Shown here piece by piece: positions 34,503 to 44,046 of a stretch of 64,000 nucleotides of DNA (position 1 is its first letter; the number at the start of each line of letters is the position of its first letter). Origin of the DNA: DATAEK01 sp036258055 (GTDB lineage: Bacteria; Acidobacteriota; Vicinamibacteria; Vicinamibacterales; 2-12-FULL-66-21); contig DATAEK010000282.1 of the NCBI GenBank assembly GCA_036258055.1, positions 1 to 64,000 on the forward strand. Direction: 5' to 3'. The position numbers and the translations under genes are program-made. The notes under the pieces were generated by a model. It had not been told where the DNA came from and made no database searches. It was given only the letters and a program-made list of their open reading frames with translations.

Positions 34503-36254
34503 ATGCTGGCCAGGATCCTCACACCCGCCCAGGATGAGCTGCTGCGCGAGGAGCGCAAATTACTGGCCCGGCTGCGAACTTCGCTCGCGAGGTACGACGC
34601 GGCCGCCGACCAGCAGAACGCGCTCGATCGATCCATCGAGCAGCTCGACGAGCTGTTCCTCCTCGTGATCGTTGGTGAGTTCAACTCCGGCAAGAGCGCC
34701 TTCATCAACGCGCTTCTCGGCAGCAGGATCGTCGAGGAAGGAGTGACGCCGACGACGGCCCAGATCAACGTGCTGCAGTACGGACAATCCGTCGAGCGGA
34801 ACGTCCGCGATTCTGCGCTGCACGTGATTTCCGCGCCAGCTCCGCTCCTTCGCGAAATCCATATCGTCGACACCCCGGGCACGAATGCGGTCATCCGCGA
34901 GCACGAGCGGATCACCGCGGAGTTCGTGCCACGGTCGGATTTGGTGCTTTTCGTGACGTCCGCCGACCGTCCCTTCACCGAAACGGAACGCGCGTTCCTC
35001 GAGCAGGTCCGGGGCTGGGGCAAGAAGGTCGTGCTCGTCGTCAACAAGATTGACATCCTGGAGAGCGACGCACAGGTTCGCGAGGTCGTGAACTTCGTCG
35101 GATCGAGTGCTCAATCGCTGCTCGGATTCAGCCCCGAGATCTTTCCAGTCAGCGCGAAGCTCGCGATGCGTGCGAAGCAGGGTGAGCCGTCGGTATGGGC
35201 CGGCAGCCGGTTCGAGGCGCTCGAGCAGCACATCGAGGCGACACTCGACGCGCCCGGCCGCGTGCAGTTGAAGCTGCTGAATCCGCTCGGCGTGGCCGAG
35301 GCGATCTCGGATCGGCAGTCGACGCTTGTCGGCGATCGCCTGACGCTCCTGAAGGGCGATTTCACGACGCTCGACGAAGTCGATCGCCAGCTCGCCGTCT
35401 ACCAGAAGGACCTCGAGCGCGACCTCGAGTTCCGCATGGCGGACATCGATCGGATCCTGCTCGAAATGGAACGGCGGGGGCATGATTACTTCGACGACAC
35501 GATGCGCATCGGGCGGGTGCTGGATCTGCTGAACCGGAGCCGCGTGCAGCAGGGCTTCGAGCAGCAGGTCGTTGCCGACACACCGCGCGAGGTCGAGCGC
35601 AAGGTGGGGGAGCTCGTCGACTGGCTCGTGGACGCGGACCTTCGACAGTGGCAGGGAGTCACCGCGCACCTGGCCGAGCGGCGCCGTCAGTACCGCGATC
35701 GCATCGTCGGCGACGAGGTGACCGGCCGGTTCCACGTCGATCGAGGGCGTCTCATCGACTCTGTCGGCCGAGAGGCGCAGCGGGTGGTGGATTCCTACGA
35801 CCGGCGACGGGAAGCACAGGAGCTGGCCGACGGCGCGCGCAACGCGGTCGCCGCCGCCGCGGCGGTCAGCGCGGGTGCGCTCGGGCTCGGCGCGGTCGTC
35901 GCCGCCGTCGCCACGACCGCCGCTGCGGATGCCACCGGCGCGATCATGGCATCGTTGCTCGTAACGGTCGGCTTCTTCATCCTGCCGGCGAAGCGGAAGA
36001 AGGCAAAAGAGGAAATGCGGCGCAAGGTCGCGGATCTCCGGCAGCGTCTCTCGAGCGCCCTTCGCGAACAGTTTTCACACGAGATCGCCAAGGGCAGCGA
36101 TCGGATCCGCGAGAGCATCGCGCCTTATAGCCGGTTCGTTCGTGCCGAAGGGGAGCAACTGCGCGAAATGGACGGAGAGCTTCGAGAGATCCGGGAGGGG
36201 CTGGCGTCGCTGCGCGCGCGAATCGAGAAGCAGGCCGCGCTGCCGGCGCGATGA
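34503..36254 (+). CDS. bacterial dynamin-like GTPase
   Basis: 583 residues from the ATG at 34503. GTPase motifs: G1 GEFNSGKSAFINALLG (about 57-72), the TPTT switch region (G2), G3 DTPGTNA (about 123) and G4 NKID (about 180). Long helical stalk segments follow. A hydrophobic hairpin lies at about 447-496 (GALGLGAVVAAVATTAAA then SLLVTVGFFILP), with a basic KRKKAK stretch and a terminal coiled coil. This is the layout of bacterial dynamin-like proteins that bind and remodel membranes or respond to membrane stress. It stands alone. Confidence 0.88.
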   Translation: MLARILTPAQDELLREERKLLARLRTSLARYDAAADQQNALDRSIEQLDELFLLVIVGEFNSGKSAFINALLGSRIVEEGVTPTTAQINVLQYGQSVERNVRDSALHVISAPAPLLREIHIVDTPGTNAVIREHERITAEFVPRSDLVLFVTSADRPFTETERAFLEQVRGWGKKVVLVVNKIDILESDAQVREVVNFVGSSAQSLLGFSPEIFPVSAKLAMRAKQGEPSVWAGSRFEALEQHIEATLDAPGRVQLKLLNPLGVAEAISDRQSTLVGDRLTLLKGDFTTLDEVDRQLAVYQKDLERDLEFRMADIDRILLEMERRGHDYFDDTMRIGRVLDLLNRSRVQQGFEQQVVADTPREVERKVGELVDWLVDADLRQWQGVTAHLAERRRQYRDRIVGDEVTGRFHVDRGRLIDSVGREAQRVVDSYDRRREAQELADGARNAVAAAAAVSAGALGLGAVVAAVATTAAADATGAIMASLLVTVGFFILPAKRKKAKEEMRRKVADLRQRLSSALREQFSHEIAKGSDRIRESIAPYSRFVRAEGEQLREMDGELREIREGLASLRARIEKQAALPAR

Positions 36255-36273
36255 TGCCGACAGCGCGCGCCGA

Positions 36274-36837
36274 CTACTGCCGCTTCTTCATCGGAATCGT
36301 CCACATGTAGACCGCACGACCGTTGACGTCCACGGTCTTCTCCGCCGGGTACTCCTCGCCCATGTCGAAGCTCTGCGACACGATTCGCGTCCCCGGCTTG
36401 AGCTCGCTGTTCAATTTGGGAATCAGCTTCTGATTGAGCGACGGCAGGAGATAGAGAGTCACGACTGACGCTTCGCTGATGTCGGTCGTGAAGAGATCCT
36501 GGTTGAGGATCTTGACCTTGTCCGTTACGCCCGCCTTCTGAATGCGCTCGGTAGACTCCTTGACGCGCTGCGGATCGATGTCGATCCCGACGGCATGCGC
36601 GCCGTATTTCTGTGCCGCAGTGGTTACGATGATGCCGTCGCCGCAGCCGAGGTCGTACACCACGTCCTTGCCGGAGACGTTGGCCAACTTCAGCATCGCC
36701 TCCACGACTTCTGGCGGCGTCGGGACGAAGATGACGTCAGGGGTCCTGAGCGGCGCCTGGGTCTGCTGCGCCGCGAGCGGTGCCGTCAGCGCAACGGCCG
36801 TCAATAGAGTCACGAGCAACAGGTGTCGAACGCGCAC
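36274..36837 (-). CDS. exported class I SAM-dependent methyltransferase-like protein
   Basis: 187 residues from a GTG with AAGGAG 7 nt upstream. A signal peptide (1-23, ending TAPLAAQ) precedes a small Rossmann methyltransferase domain: motif I VYDLGCGDGIIV, acidic VGIDIDP after strand 2, and LNQDLF at motif III. SAM is normally cytoplasmic, so an exported SAM-type fold is odd. It may bind another ligand, be lipid-directed, or remain anchored with the domain inside. It is convergent with the dynamin-like gene. Confidence 0.8.
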   Translation of the reverse strand: MRVRHLLLVTLLTAVALTAPLAAQQTQAPLRTPDVIFVPTPPEVVEAMLKLANVSGKDVVYDLGCGDGIIVTTAAQKYGAHAVGIDIDPQRVKESTERIQKAGVTDKVKILNQDLFTTDISEASVVTLYLLPSLNQKLIPKLNSELKPGTRIVSQSFDMGEEYPAEKTVDVNGRAVYMWTIPMKKRQ

Positions 36838-36922
36838 GAGTCGGCTCCTTTCCTTAGCCTCAATTCACGACGACCTCCTGTTATAGCCGATTGCCGGTGT
36901 AGGCAGCAGCTAAAATCCAACG

Positions 36923-37666
36923 CTAGAGGTGCCAGGACACGCCGGCGACTGCGTGAATCGTCGTGAAGCGACCGCTGATCGTCCCGGACGCCACGGCGAC
37001 CGACTCGGCCGTAGTAGTGACCTTGAGCTCTGCGAACGAATGAAGATGCCCTCGCACGCGCAACTCGGCGCCGAGCGACGCCTGCACGCCAAGCCCGCCG
37101 GCTTCGTACTGTTCGCGGCTTTCAGCGGCTATCGTGCTCTCGACGTGCGGCACCGTGATGCCGGCCCCCGCCCGCGCCAGCATGAACGCTCTCGGGTTTG
37201 GCGAATGTCCAATCCCCTGGCGGTAAACGACGTTTGCCAGCACGAAATTGAGCCCGTGTGACATGGCGAATCGTTCCATGACGGACGAAAGCGGAACCGT
37301 ACTGTCGATCGCGTCGGCTTTGACCGTGCCGGTCGCGCGAATCCGATCGGCCGTCCTGGCGAACGCCTTCGCGTGCATGAACTCGGCCTCGATTCCAAAA
37401 TGCGGCGAGAGCGCACGACCGACCCTGTAACCGTAGTACGGAGGTGATTCGAACGAGCGGGCGTCGTACTTGACGGGCCTCACGGAAACATGCGTGACGT
37501 CCACCGGCCGATCGAGCGTGAGTGTGTTCGACCGGGTTGTGCAGGTGCCGACGAAGAACCCGAAGGTCCACACCTCGGCACGCGCCGGCGCGGCCGCGAT
37601 GAGGCACCAGCCCGCGACGAACACGGCTGCCGAACCAGAGACGATGAGGCGAGCGAGTCGAGTCAA
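36923..37666 (-). CDS. outer-membrane beta-barrel protein, hypothetical
   Basis: 247 residues from a TTG that overlaps the stop of the HD-domain gene. A signal peptide (about 1-30, AAPARAE) is followed by alternating polar/hydrophobic strands with glycine- and tyrosine-rich turns, consistent with an eight-strand barrel of the OmpA/OmpX type. It ends in an amphipathic strand with a terminal aromatic-X pair (GVSWHL), as barrel proteins do. I cannot assign it further. Confidence 0.65.
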   Translation of the reverse strand: MTRLARLIVSGSAAVFVAGWCLIAAAPARAEVWTFGFFVGTCTTRSNTLTLDRPVDVTHVSVRPVKYDARSFESPPYYGYRVGRALSPHFGIEAEFMHAKAFARTADRIRATGTVKADAIDSTVPLSSVMERFAMSHGLNFVLANVVYRQGIGHSPNPRAFMLARAGAGITVPHVESTIAAESREQYEAGGLGVQASLGAELRVRGHLHSFAELKVTTTAESVAVASGTISGRFTTIHAVAGVSWHL

Positions 37667-38235
37667 TAGCCCATTTCGCGCTGAATGCCCCGGACGATGC
37701 GTTCGAGCTCGTCGACGAGTCTGCCGCCGCCGGCCTCGCGGTATGAGCGCACGAGCGATTCGTAGTACGCCATCACATCGTCAGGGGCCACTTCATATCG
37801 GGTCCAGACGGCTTCGCCGACGTTGCGCAACTCGCGAAGGATTGCGTAGGTGTTGTGGACCTTGTCAGCTGCGGAGACACGCAGGCTGGCGGGGCCGAGC
37901 GAGCGCGCGTGCTCGACGTAGGCCTGCTTGCGCGCCAGCCACGGGGGCCTCGGCATTTCCCAGGCGTCGGTGCAGTCTTCGACGATGCGGGCGACTGCGT
38001 CCCCGAAGCGCGACCGGATATCGTCGAGTCGTTCGCGGCCTCCGTGGTCTTCGGCGGCGTCGTGCAGAAGGCCGGCGATCGCTTCGTCTTCCGACCCGCC
38101 GTCGTCGAGTACAATCGACGAGACGCCCATCAGATGTCCCAGATACGGTGTAGACGTCCCCTTTCGTGTCTGTTCGGCATGCACTTCGCGCGCGTAGGCA
38201 AACGCCCTATCGAACCTGTTCGATAGCGTAGTCAT
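37663..38235 (-). CDS. HD-domain phosphohydrolase, RelA/SpoT hydrolase-like
   Basis: 190 residues. HD metal-binding pattern: a first histidine in TPYLGHLMGV, the LLHDAAEDHGG doublet and a distal aspartate in SAADKVHNTYAIL. The order matches the (p)ppGpp-hydrolase half of SpoT proteins and small alarmone hydrolases (MESH1 type). No synthetase or TGS/ACT domain is present. It may hydrolyse ppGpp or related nucleotides in the cytoplasm. The following barrel gene overlaps its stop. Confidence 0.82.
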   Translation of the reverse strand: MTTLSNRFDRAFAYAREVHAEQTRKGTSTPYLGHLMGVSSIVLDDGGSEDEAIAGLLHDAAEDHGGRERLDDIRSRFGDAVARIVEDCTDAWEMPRPPWLARKQAYVEHARSLGPASLRVSAADKVHNTYAILRELRNVGEAVWTRYEVAPDDVMAYYESLVRSYREAGGGRLVDELERIVRGIQREMGY

Positions 38236-38311
38236 TAGGAAATCCCCTCAATCGCGACCGCAGAGCTCAGGCGGTCGAACTGGCCCGGATTTTCCATAGC
38301 TTTAGAGGTTG

Positions 38312-38761
38312 ATGAATCGGAATCGTCGGGCTTCGCGGCGTCTCGGTTCAGTCGCCAGTTTCGTTGGCGCGGTGATGCTGCTCATCATGCTGCCTGCGGC
38401 CCTCGCTGATGAGCCCGCGCGGGCCACGCGGATCCAACGTGGGCTCGCATCGTACTATGGGCGCGGATTCCAGGGAGAAGAGACGGCGAGTGGTGAGATC
38501 TTCGACAAGCGCGAGATGGTCGCCGCGCATCGCACCCTGCCGCTCGGAACGGTCGTCCGCGTCACCAACCTCGAAAACGGCCGGCGCGTGGTGCTCCGGA
38601 TCATCGATCGCGGTCCGTACGGCCGCAACTACCGGAAGGGCACTATCATCGACGTCTCGGAAGGCGCCGCGCGGCGGCTTCGCTTCATCGACGACGGCCT
38701 CGTCCGGGTGAAGCTGGAAGTGCTGCGCACGCCGAGTTTGACTGCGACGCCGAGCGGTTAG
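38312..38761 (+). CDS. rlpA: RlpA-like septal ring lytic transglycosylase
   Basis: 149 residues from the ATG at 38312; a TTG lies one codon upstream. A signal peptide (about 1-32) precedes a double-psi beta-barrel with the conserved RlpA segments GLASYYGRGFQGEETASGE, MVAAHRTLPLGTVVRVTNL, GRRVVLRIIDRGPYG, and IIDVSEGAARRLRFI. RlpA cleaves denuded peptidoglycan at the septum. The SPOR domain of longer RlpA proteins is missing. It is divergent from the HD gene. Confidence 0.9.
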   Translation: MNRNRRASRRLGSVASFVGAVMLLIMLPAALADEPARATRIQRGLASYYGRGFQGEETASGEIFDKREMVAAHRTLPLGTVVRVTNLENGRRVVLRIIDRGPYGRNYRKGTIIDVSEGAARRLRFIDDGLVRVKLEVLRTPSLTATPSG

Positions 38762-38770
38762 AATTCCCGC

Positions 38771-39271
38771 GTGGATTCGAACGATGCCGGGCAGCGGAAG
38801 GTGTTCGCCGCACTGGACGCGCTTGGTATCACCTACCAGACCATCACGCATCCGCCGGTCTTCACCGCCGAGGAAGCCGCTGAACACTGGGCGGCCATTT
38901 CCGGCGCACGGGTCAAGAACCTCTTTCTGCGCAACAAGAAAGGCGACCGGCACTACCTGGTGATCCTGCCAATCGAGAAGCAGGCGGATTTGCGTCAGCT
39001 CGTGAAAGTGATCGGCGACGATCGTCTCAGCTTCGGATCCGCAGATCGGCTGCACGCGCGACTCGGGCTCACGCCCGGATCCGTGTCGCCGTTCGGCTTG
39101 ATCAACGACACGACCCAGAGCGTGCGAGTGATCGTGGACGCCGATCTGCGCGAAGCCGAGCGGCTGATCTTTCATCCCAACGACAACCGTGCGAGCCTTA
39201 CGATCAGCCGCGCGGACTTCGAGCGCTTTCTCGCGTCGCGGGGAAACCTCGTGCGGTGGTTGAGGGTCTAG
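38771..39271 (+). CDS. YbaK/ProX-family prolyl-tRNA deacylase-like protein
   Basis: 166 residues from a GTG, 9 bp after rlpA. The fold matches the INS/YbaK aminoacyl-tRNA editing family: YQTITHPPVFTAEEA at the start, KNLFLRNKKGDRHYLVILP, LTPGSVSPFGLIND, and FHPNDNRASLTIS. The K-N-L-F-L and G-S-V-S-P-F-G motifs are those of ProXp-ala/PrdX proteins, which remove mischarged alanine from tRNA(Pro). Its stop overlaps the end of the convergent typA by 4 nt. Confidence 0.88.
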   Translation: MDSNDAGQRKVFAALDALGITYQTITHPPVFTAEEAAEHWAAISGARVKNLFLRNKKGDRHYLVILPIEKQADLRQLVKVIGDDRLSFGSADRLHARLGLTPGSVSPFGLINDTTQSVRVIVDADLREAERLIFHPNDNRASLTISRADFERFLASRGNLVRWLRV

Positions 39272-41109
39272 TCCGCGCTCCGCTTCGGTCGCATGTTGGC
39301 TGGAAGAATGCGCTTGCGCAGGCGGATGTTGGCCGGTGTCACCTCGACGAGCTCGTCATCGTTGATGAACTCGATCGCCTGCTCCAGACCCATGAGGCGC
39401 GGCGGGATCAGACGGACGGCCTCGTCGGCCGTCGACGCCCGCATGTTGGTCTGCTTTTTTTCCTTCGTGACGTTGACGTCGAGATCATTCGGCCGCGCGT
39501 TCTCGCCGATGATCATGCCCTCGTAGACGGGTGTCGCGGGCTCGATGAAAATCTCCCCGCGCTCCTGCAGGTTCCAGATCGCGTACGCCGTCGCCGCTCC
39601 GGTGCGGTCCGCCACGAGTGCGCCCGTCGTGCGCGACGGGATGGCGCCGTGCCAGGGCTCCCAGCCGGCGAACAGATGATTCATGATGCCGGTGCCCTTG
39701 GTGTCGGTGAGGAACTGCGAGCGGAAGCCGATCAGCCCGCGCGCCGGAATGCGGAACTCCAGACGCACGCGACCGCTGCCGTGGTTCACCATCTTCGTCA
39801 TCGTGCCGCGCCGCATGCCGGTAAGCGCGATCACGACTCCTTGGAACTCCTCCGCCACGTCGATGACCAAATCCTCGACCGGCTCCATCACCGCGCCGTT
39901 GGCGTCCTTCGTCACGATCTCCGGGCGCGACACCTGCAGCTCGTACCCTTCGCGCCGCATCATCTCGATCAGGATCGAGAGCTGCAGCTCGCCGCGGCCG
40001 AGTACCTTCATCTGCTCCGGCGAGTCGGTCGGCTCGACCTTGATCGAGACGTTGCCGAGCAACTCGCGATCGAGACGATCCTTGATCTGACGAGAGGTGA
40101 CGTACTGGCCGTCCCGACCTGACATCGGCGACGTGTTGACCCCGAAGATCATCGACACCGTGGGTTCGTCGACGGCGATCGGCGGCATCGCGAGGCGATG
40201 CTCGACGTCGGCGATGGTTTCGCCGATCGTGATGTCGTCGATGCCAGCCAGGCAGACGATGTCCCCGGCGGCGGCCTCGGTGATATCCACGCGCTTCAGT
40301 CCTTCGAACGCGAAGAGCTTGGTGACCTTCGTTTCCTGGACCGTCGAGTCGAGCTTGCACACCGCGATCGGATCGCCGACCTTCACTCGGCCGTTGAACA
40401 CCCGGCCGATCGCGATGCGGCCGAGATAGTCGCTCGAGTCGAGGTTGGCGACGAGCATCTGGAGCGGCGCCTCGACGTCGCCCTTGGGCGGTGGCACCGC
40501 GTCCACGATGGCATCGAAGAGCGGGCGAAGATCGGCACCGGCCTCCGACATCGAGAGGCTCGACGTGCCGGCGCGCGCGCTCGTGTAGAGCACGGGAAAA
40601 TCGATCTGCTCCTCGGTCGCGTCGAGGTCGATGAAGAGGTCGTAGACCTCGTTCAGGACCTCCTGTGGCCGCGCGTCGGACCGGTCGATTTTGTTGATCA
40701 CGACGATCGGCGTCAGGCGGCGCTCGAGCGCCTTGCGCAAGACGAACCGGGTCTGCGGCAGCGGACCCTCCGAGGCATCCACGAGCAGCAGGACGCCGTC
40801 GACCATCGCGAGCGTTCGCTCGACCTCGCCGCCGAAATCGGCGTGCCCAGGCGTGTCTACGATGTTGATCAGGACGTCGTGGTAGTGAACGGCGGTGTTC
40901 TTGGCCAGAATCGTGATCCCGCGCTCGCGCTCGAGGTCGGTGTTGTCCATCGCCCGATCGACCAGGCGTTCGTTTGCCCGGAAAATCCCGCTCTGCTGCA
41001 GCATCGCGTCAACGAGGGTGGTTTTGCCGTGGTCGACATGGGCGATGATCGCGACGTTCCGCCGGAGCGCATTGGCCACCGTCGTCGCGGTCCTGTGGTG
41101 AGAAGGCAT
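39268..41109 (-). CDS. typA: ribosome-associated GTPase TypA/BipA
   Basis: About 613 residues from the ATG at 41109; an alternative ATG at 41142 adds 11. Translation-factor GTPase motifs: AHVDHGKTTLVDAML (G1), DRAMDNTDLERERGITI, DTPGHADFGGEV (G3) and NKIDRSDARP (G4). EF-G-like domains II, III and V follow, then the BipA C-terminal domain (LFAGWEPWHGAI, GMIIGENARPNDLDVN). It helps late 50S assembly and stress adaptation. Confidence 0.96.
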   Translation of the reverse strand: MPSHHRTATTVANALRRNVAIIAHVDHGKTTLVDAMLQQSGIFRANERLVDRAMDNTDLERERGITILAKNTAVHYHDVLINIVDTPGHADFGGEVERTLAMVDGVLLLVDASEGPLPQTRFVLRKALERRLTPIVVINKIDRSDARPQEVLNEVYDLFIDLDATEEQIDFPVLYTSARAGTSSLSMSEAGADLRPLFDAIVDAVPPPKGDVEAPLQMLVANLDSSDYLGRIAIGRVFNGRVKVGDPIAVCKLDSTVQETKVTKLFAFEGLKRVDITEAAAGDIVCLAGIDDITIGETIADVEHRLAMPPIAVDEPTVSMIFGVNTSPMSGRDGQYVTSRQIKDRLDRELLGNVSIKVEPTDSPEQMKVLGRGELQLSILIEMMRREGYELQVSRPEIVTKDANGAVMEPVEDLVIDVAEEFQGVVIALTGMRRGTMTKMVNHGSGRVRLEFRIPARGLIGFRSQFLTDTKGTGIMNHLFAGWEPWHGAIPSRTTGALVADRTGAATAYAIWNLQERGEIFIEPATPVYEGMIIGENARPNDLDVNVTKEKKQTNMRASTADEAVRLIPPRLMGLEQAIEFINDDELVEVTPANIRLRKRILPANMRPKRSAD

Positions 41110-41235
41110 CCCTTCAGTATACCGGCTCTCCGTGGAAGTCATATTCTTATAAGGATTTGGACGAATAGGTGCGCCTTCCGCACTCGATCAACCGATGGCG
41201 CGCGGGCGCCGTCCTATCCATGACACGGCCCCTGG

Positions 41236-41808
41236 ATGGCTGATTCGGACCTGATCTCCCGCGCGGCGGGCGGCGACACGACCGCCTTTCAGGCGCTCGT
41301 CGAGCGGCACCGATCCATGGTGTATCGCGTGGCCTACCAGTTCGCCGGCAACCACTACGACGCCGAGGACATCGCGCAGGATGTTTTCATCAAGGTCTAC
41401 CGCTCGCTGGACCGTTTCCGCCACGAGGCGCAGCTCACCTCCTGGCTCTATCGGATCGTCATGAACGCCTGCATCGATCATCGTCGTCGCCAGTCTTCAG
41501 CCGGGGCGGCGCCGTTCGGGGAAGAGGCGGAGTATCGCCTGCAGAATACCGCCGAGGAGAGGCCTGGCCCCGAGGACAGCACCTACGCTGGGGAGCTTGG
41601 TGGCGTGCTCGAATCGGCGATCGCACGGCTGCCGAAAGGGCAGCGAATCGTGTTCGTGATGAGGCATCATCAGGGGTTGAAGCTGTGCGAGATTGCCGAT
41701 GCGCTCGGGCTCGCCGAGGGCACGGTGAAGCGCCAGCTTCATGCCGCCGTGCATCGTCTGCGCGCCGCGCTGAGCGCCGCGAACGTGACGGCGGGAGGAC
41801 GGGCATGA
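41236..41808 (+). CDS. ECF-type RNA polymerase sigma factor
   Basis: 190 residues. Region 2 (LVERHRSMVYRVAYQFAGNHYDAEDIAQDVFIKVY) and region 4 (LPKGQRIVFVMRHHQGLKLCEIADALGLAEGTVKRQLHAAVHRLR) are clear, joined by a short linker, as in RpoE-like group 4 factors. Its stop overlaps the start of the putative zinc-finger anti-sigma gene (ATGA), the normal arrangement. It probably answers an envelope or redox signal. Confidence 0.95.
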   Translation: MADSDLISRAAGGDTTAFQALVERHRSMVYRVAYQFAGNHYDAEDIAQDVFIKVYRSLDRFRHEAQLTSWLYRIVMNACIDHRRRQSSAGAAPFGEEAEYRLQNTAEERPGPEDSTYAGELGGVLESAIARLPKGQRIVFVMRHHQGLKLCEIADALGLAEGTVKRQLHAAVHRLRAALSAANVTAGGRA

Positions 41809-42629
41809 CCCTCTGCACCGTGCAGGCGTCGGGTTCGATCGAGCTGTACTTCTACGACGAGCTGGATGCCGTTGAGCGTGCGTCAGTCGACGGGCATCTG
41901 CCGACCTGTCGCGAGTGCCGTGCCGCGCTCGAAGAGATGCAGGTCATCGCGTCAGCGCTGGCGGCCAGACCCGCTATCTCCGCGCCCGCGGACGGCGACT
42001 GGGCGCCTTTCATGGCTCGATTGGACGCTGCCCTCCAGGCCGAGCAGGTGCTCCATCATCCCGAAGCGCCGGCATCACTCTCGCGCCGACCGGCGGTGCA
42101 GTACCTCGCGATGGCGGCGGTTCTGTCCCTCGTCACATCCAGCGTCGGGTATCTTGCGTATCAGCGATACGCCAGGCCCGCACTGCCGGCGACGAACGTT
42201 GCGACACCTGTCGTGACCAACGCGACACCAGCCGCGGCGCCCGTTTCGACTCCACCCACGCCCACTGCAGAACCGGCTGGGACTTCGGATCGCGCGTTCA
42301 CGGCGCTGAGCGAACAGCACTTCGAACGCTCGAAGCTGGTGGTCCTTGGACTGGCCGCGAAGAACCCGCAGAAGGTGCGACCTGCTGACTGGGCGTACGA
42401 ACGGCAGCTCGCATCGACGTTGCTAAGTGACACGCGGCTCTACCGCCTGGCGGCGCAGGAGCGCGGCATGCGCACGCTCGCCGGGGTGATGTCGGATCTC
42501 GAGCTCGTTTTGTTGCAGACGTCGCACTCCGATGAAACCGATACGGCGACGCTCTCTCGGCTTCAGCAATTGATCCGTAAGCGAGATCTCGTCACGAAGA
42601 TGGAAGTCGTCTCGTCGTCAGGCATATGA
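41805..42629 (+). CDS. anti-sigma factor with zinc-finger-like domain and one TM helix
   Basis: 274 residues, with GGGAGGA before the ATG. The N-terminal DGHLPTCRECRAAL has the HxxxCxxC of anti-sigma zinc fingers (zf-HC2). One membrane helix (about 103-121) is followed by an Ala/Pro/Thr-rich periplasmic linker and a helical C-terminal domain (about 160-274). It should bind and silence the ECF factor at the membrane until a signal triggers release. It overlaps both neighbours by 4 nt. Confidence 0.88.
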   Translation: MTLCTVQASGSIELYFYDELDAVERASVDGHLPTCRECRAALEEMQVIASALAARPAISAPADGDWAPFMARLDAALQAEQVLHHPEAPASLSRRPAVQYLAMAAVLSLVTSSVGYLAYQRYARPALPATNVATPVVTNATPAAAPVSTPPTPTAEPAGTSDRAFTALSEQHFERSKLVVLGLAAKNPQKVRPADWAYERQLASTLLSDTRLYRLAAQERGMRTLAGVMSDLELVLLQTSHSDETDTATLSRLQQLIRKRDLVTKMEVVSSSGI

Positions 42630-43921
42630 GGCGGCTGGCTCTCAAAGGAAAGAACGGTCGAATCATGGTCAGGACCTTGAAGGTTGCACTGCAGGCGTCG
42701 CTGGTGATCGCGCTGGCGCTCACGTCGGCGGCCGCAGCAGCGGCGCCGGTGGAATCCGTGCGTCTCGGGCGCGCGAAAGATTACATCGCGGACGAACAGT
42801 GGACGCGAGCGATCGCCGAGCTGCGCGGAGTGATCGCCGATCCGAAAGAGAAGGGCAAGGACGAAGCGCTCTACTGGCTCGCACACAGCCTGAACCAGGC
42901 CGGTGACGCCGCGGCCGCCATCGACACGATCCTGCGGCTCGAGCGCGAGTATCCGTCGAGCATCTGGGTCAAACCCGCTGGGTCGCTGCGGCTCGATATC
43001 GCGATCCGCATGCAGCGGAATGACGTCCTGTGGTGGACGGCTGTGCCGCCGCCTCCTCCGACGCCGCGCGCAGCTCCCGCTCCTGTTCCGCCCAGCACGT
43101 ACGCTCCCGCGCCAGCGCCTCCGCCCGCTCCGGCGCCGCGCGTGCCGCGTCCGCCCAAGGCTTCACCGACCGCAATACCGACTCCGGTTGCGGCTCCCAT
43201 GCCGCCGGGGAGTGCCCCTGTCCCGCCGACACCGCCCGCGCCGCCGATGCCTCCTCCGACGGCCTGGCTTCCCGACGGCTATCACCCTGACGTGGATCTG
43301 CGTATCGAGGCGCTTGGGGTGCTGATCCGCACCGACGCGAAGGTGATTCCGATGCTCAGGGAGATTGCGGTCGATGCGGACGACCCGGGCGACGCCCGCC
43401 GGGCCATCTTCGTCCTCATGCAGTCCGGCCGTCCCGAAGCCCGCGACACCGTGTTTCAGGTGGCGAAGGCGGGACCGGAGGCCGCGCAACTCGCCGCAAT
43501 CCGCGAGCTCGGCCGCTTTGGCGGGCAGCAGGCGTTCGACACGCTGCTTCAGGTGTACGAGAAGGCCAACGTGGTCGTGAAGAACCAGGTCGTCACGTCG
43601 CTCGGCGCAGGGGCGCAGCGCGTGGCTCTCGTCAAGATTGCAGAATCCGAAAAGGATCCGCATCTTCGCGACACGGCAATCGTCACCCTGGGCCGCGCCG
43701 GCGGTGGAGAACAGCTCCGCGTCCTCTATCAGCGCGGCGGTGCGGAGATCAAGAGGCCGATCATCGTCGGGCTCTTCACCGCCCGACAGGAAGACACGCT
43801 CATCCGCATCGCCGACGAGGAGAAGGATCCGGTGCTCAGGGCCGAGTGCCTCCGTCGGCTGCGCCTGCTCGGTACGCCGCACGCCCGGGCCTACCTGCAG
43901 AAGGTCGCCGCGGACAGGTAA
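42626..43921 (+). CDS. exported TPR/HEAT-repeat protein with proline-rich linker
   Basis: 431 residues (or 418 from the ATG at 42665). A signal peptide ends near residue 40 (SAAAAAAPV). A TPR-like region (about 47-118, YIADEQWTRAIAELRGVI) is followed by a ~75-residue proline/alanine linker (about 138-215) and HEAT/PBS repeats (about 222-431, e.g. DARRAIFVLMQSGRPEARDTV). It likely scaffolds protein contacts in the periplasm. It is the third gene of the sigma/anti-sigma operon, so it may be a sensor partner or target. Confidence 0.82.
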   Translation: MRRLALKGKNGRIMVRTLKVALQASLVIALALTSAAAAAAPVESVRLGRAKDYIADEQWTRAIAELRGVIADPKEKGKDEALYWLAHSLNQAGDAAAAIDTILRLEREYPSSIWVKPAGSLRLDIAIRMQRNDVLWWTAVPPPPPTPRAAPAPVPPSTYAPAPAPPPAPAPRVPRPPKASPTAIPTPVAAPMPPGSAPVPPTPPAPPMPPPTAWLPDGYHPDVDLRIEALGVLIRTDAKVIPMLREIAVDADDPGDARRAIFVLMQSGRPEARDTVFQVAKAGPEAAQLAAIRELGRFGGQQAFDTLLQVYEKANVVVKNQVVTSLGAGAQRVALVKIAESEKDPHLRDTAIVTLGRAGGGEQLRVLYQRGGAEIKRPIIVGLFTARQEDTLIRIADEEKDPVLRAECLRRLRLLGTPHARAYLQKVAADR

Positions 43922-44046
43922 CATCCGAAAGCGCTTTACGAATCCCGGAACTGCGTTTGCTGCCGCCGCTACGGTAAACTGCGGCAACGGCGCGGGTTGA
44001 CAGCACCGACAGGCTGGCCCCGCGTTCGCAGAGATGCGCTCCGGAT

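Noticed and set aside
34560..35735. 391-codon minus-strand frame opposite the dynamin-like gene
   Set aside because: The plus-strand GTPase motifs are unambiguous, so this is a shadow.
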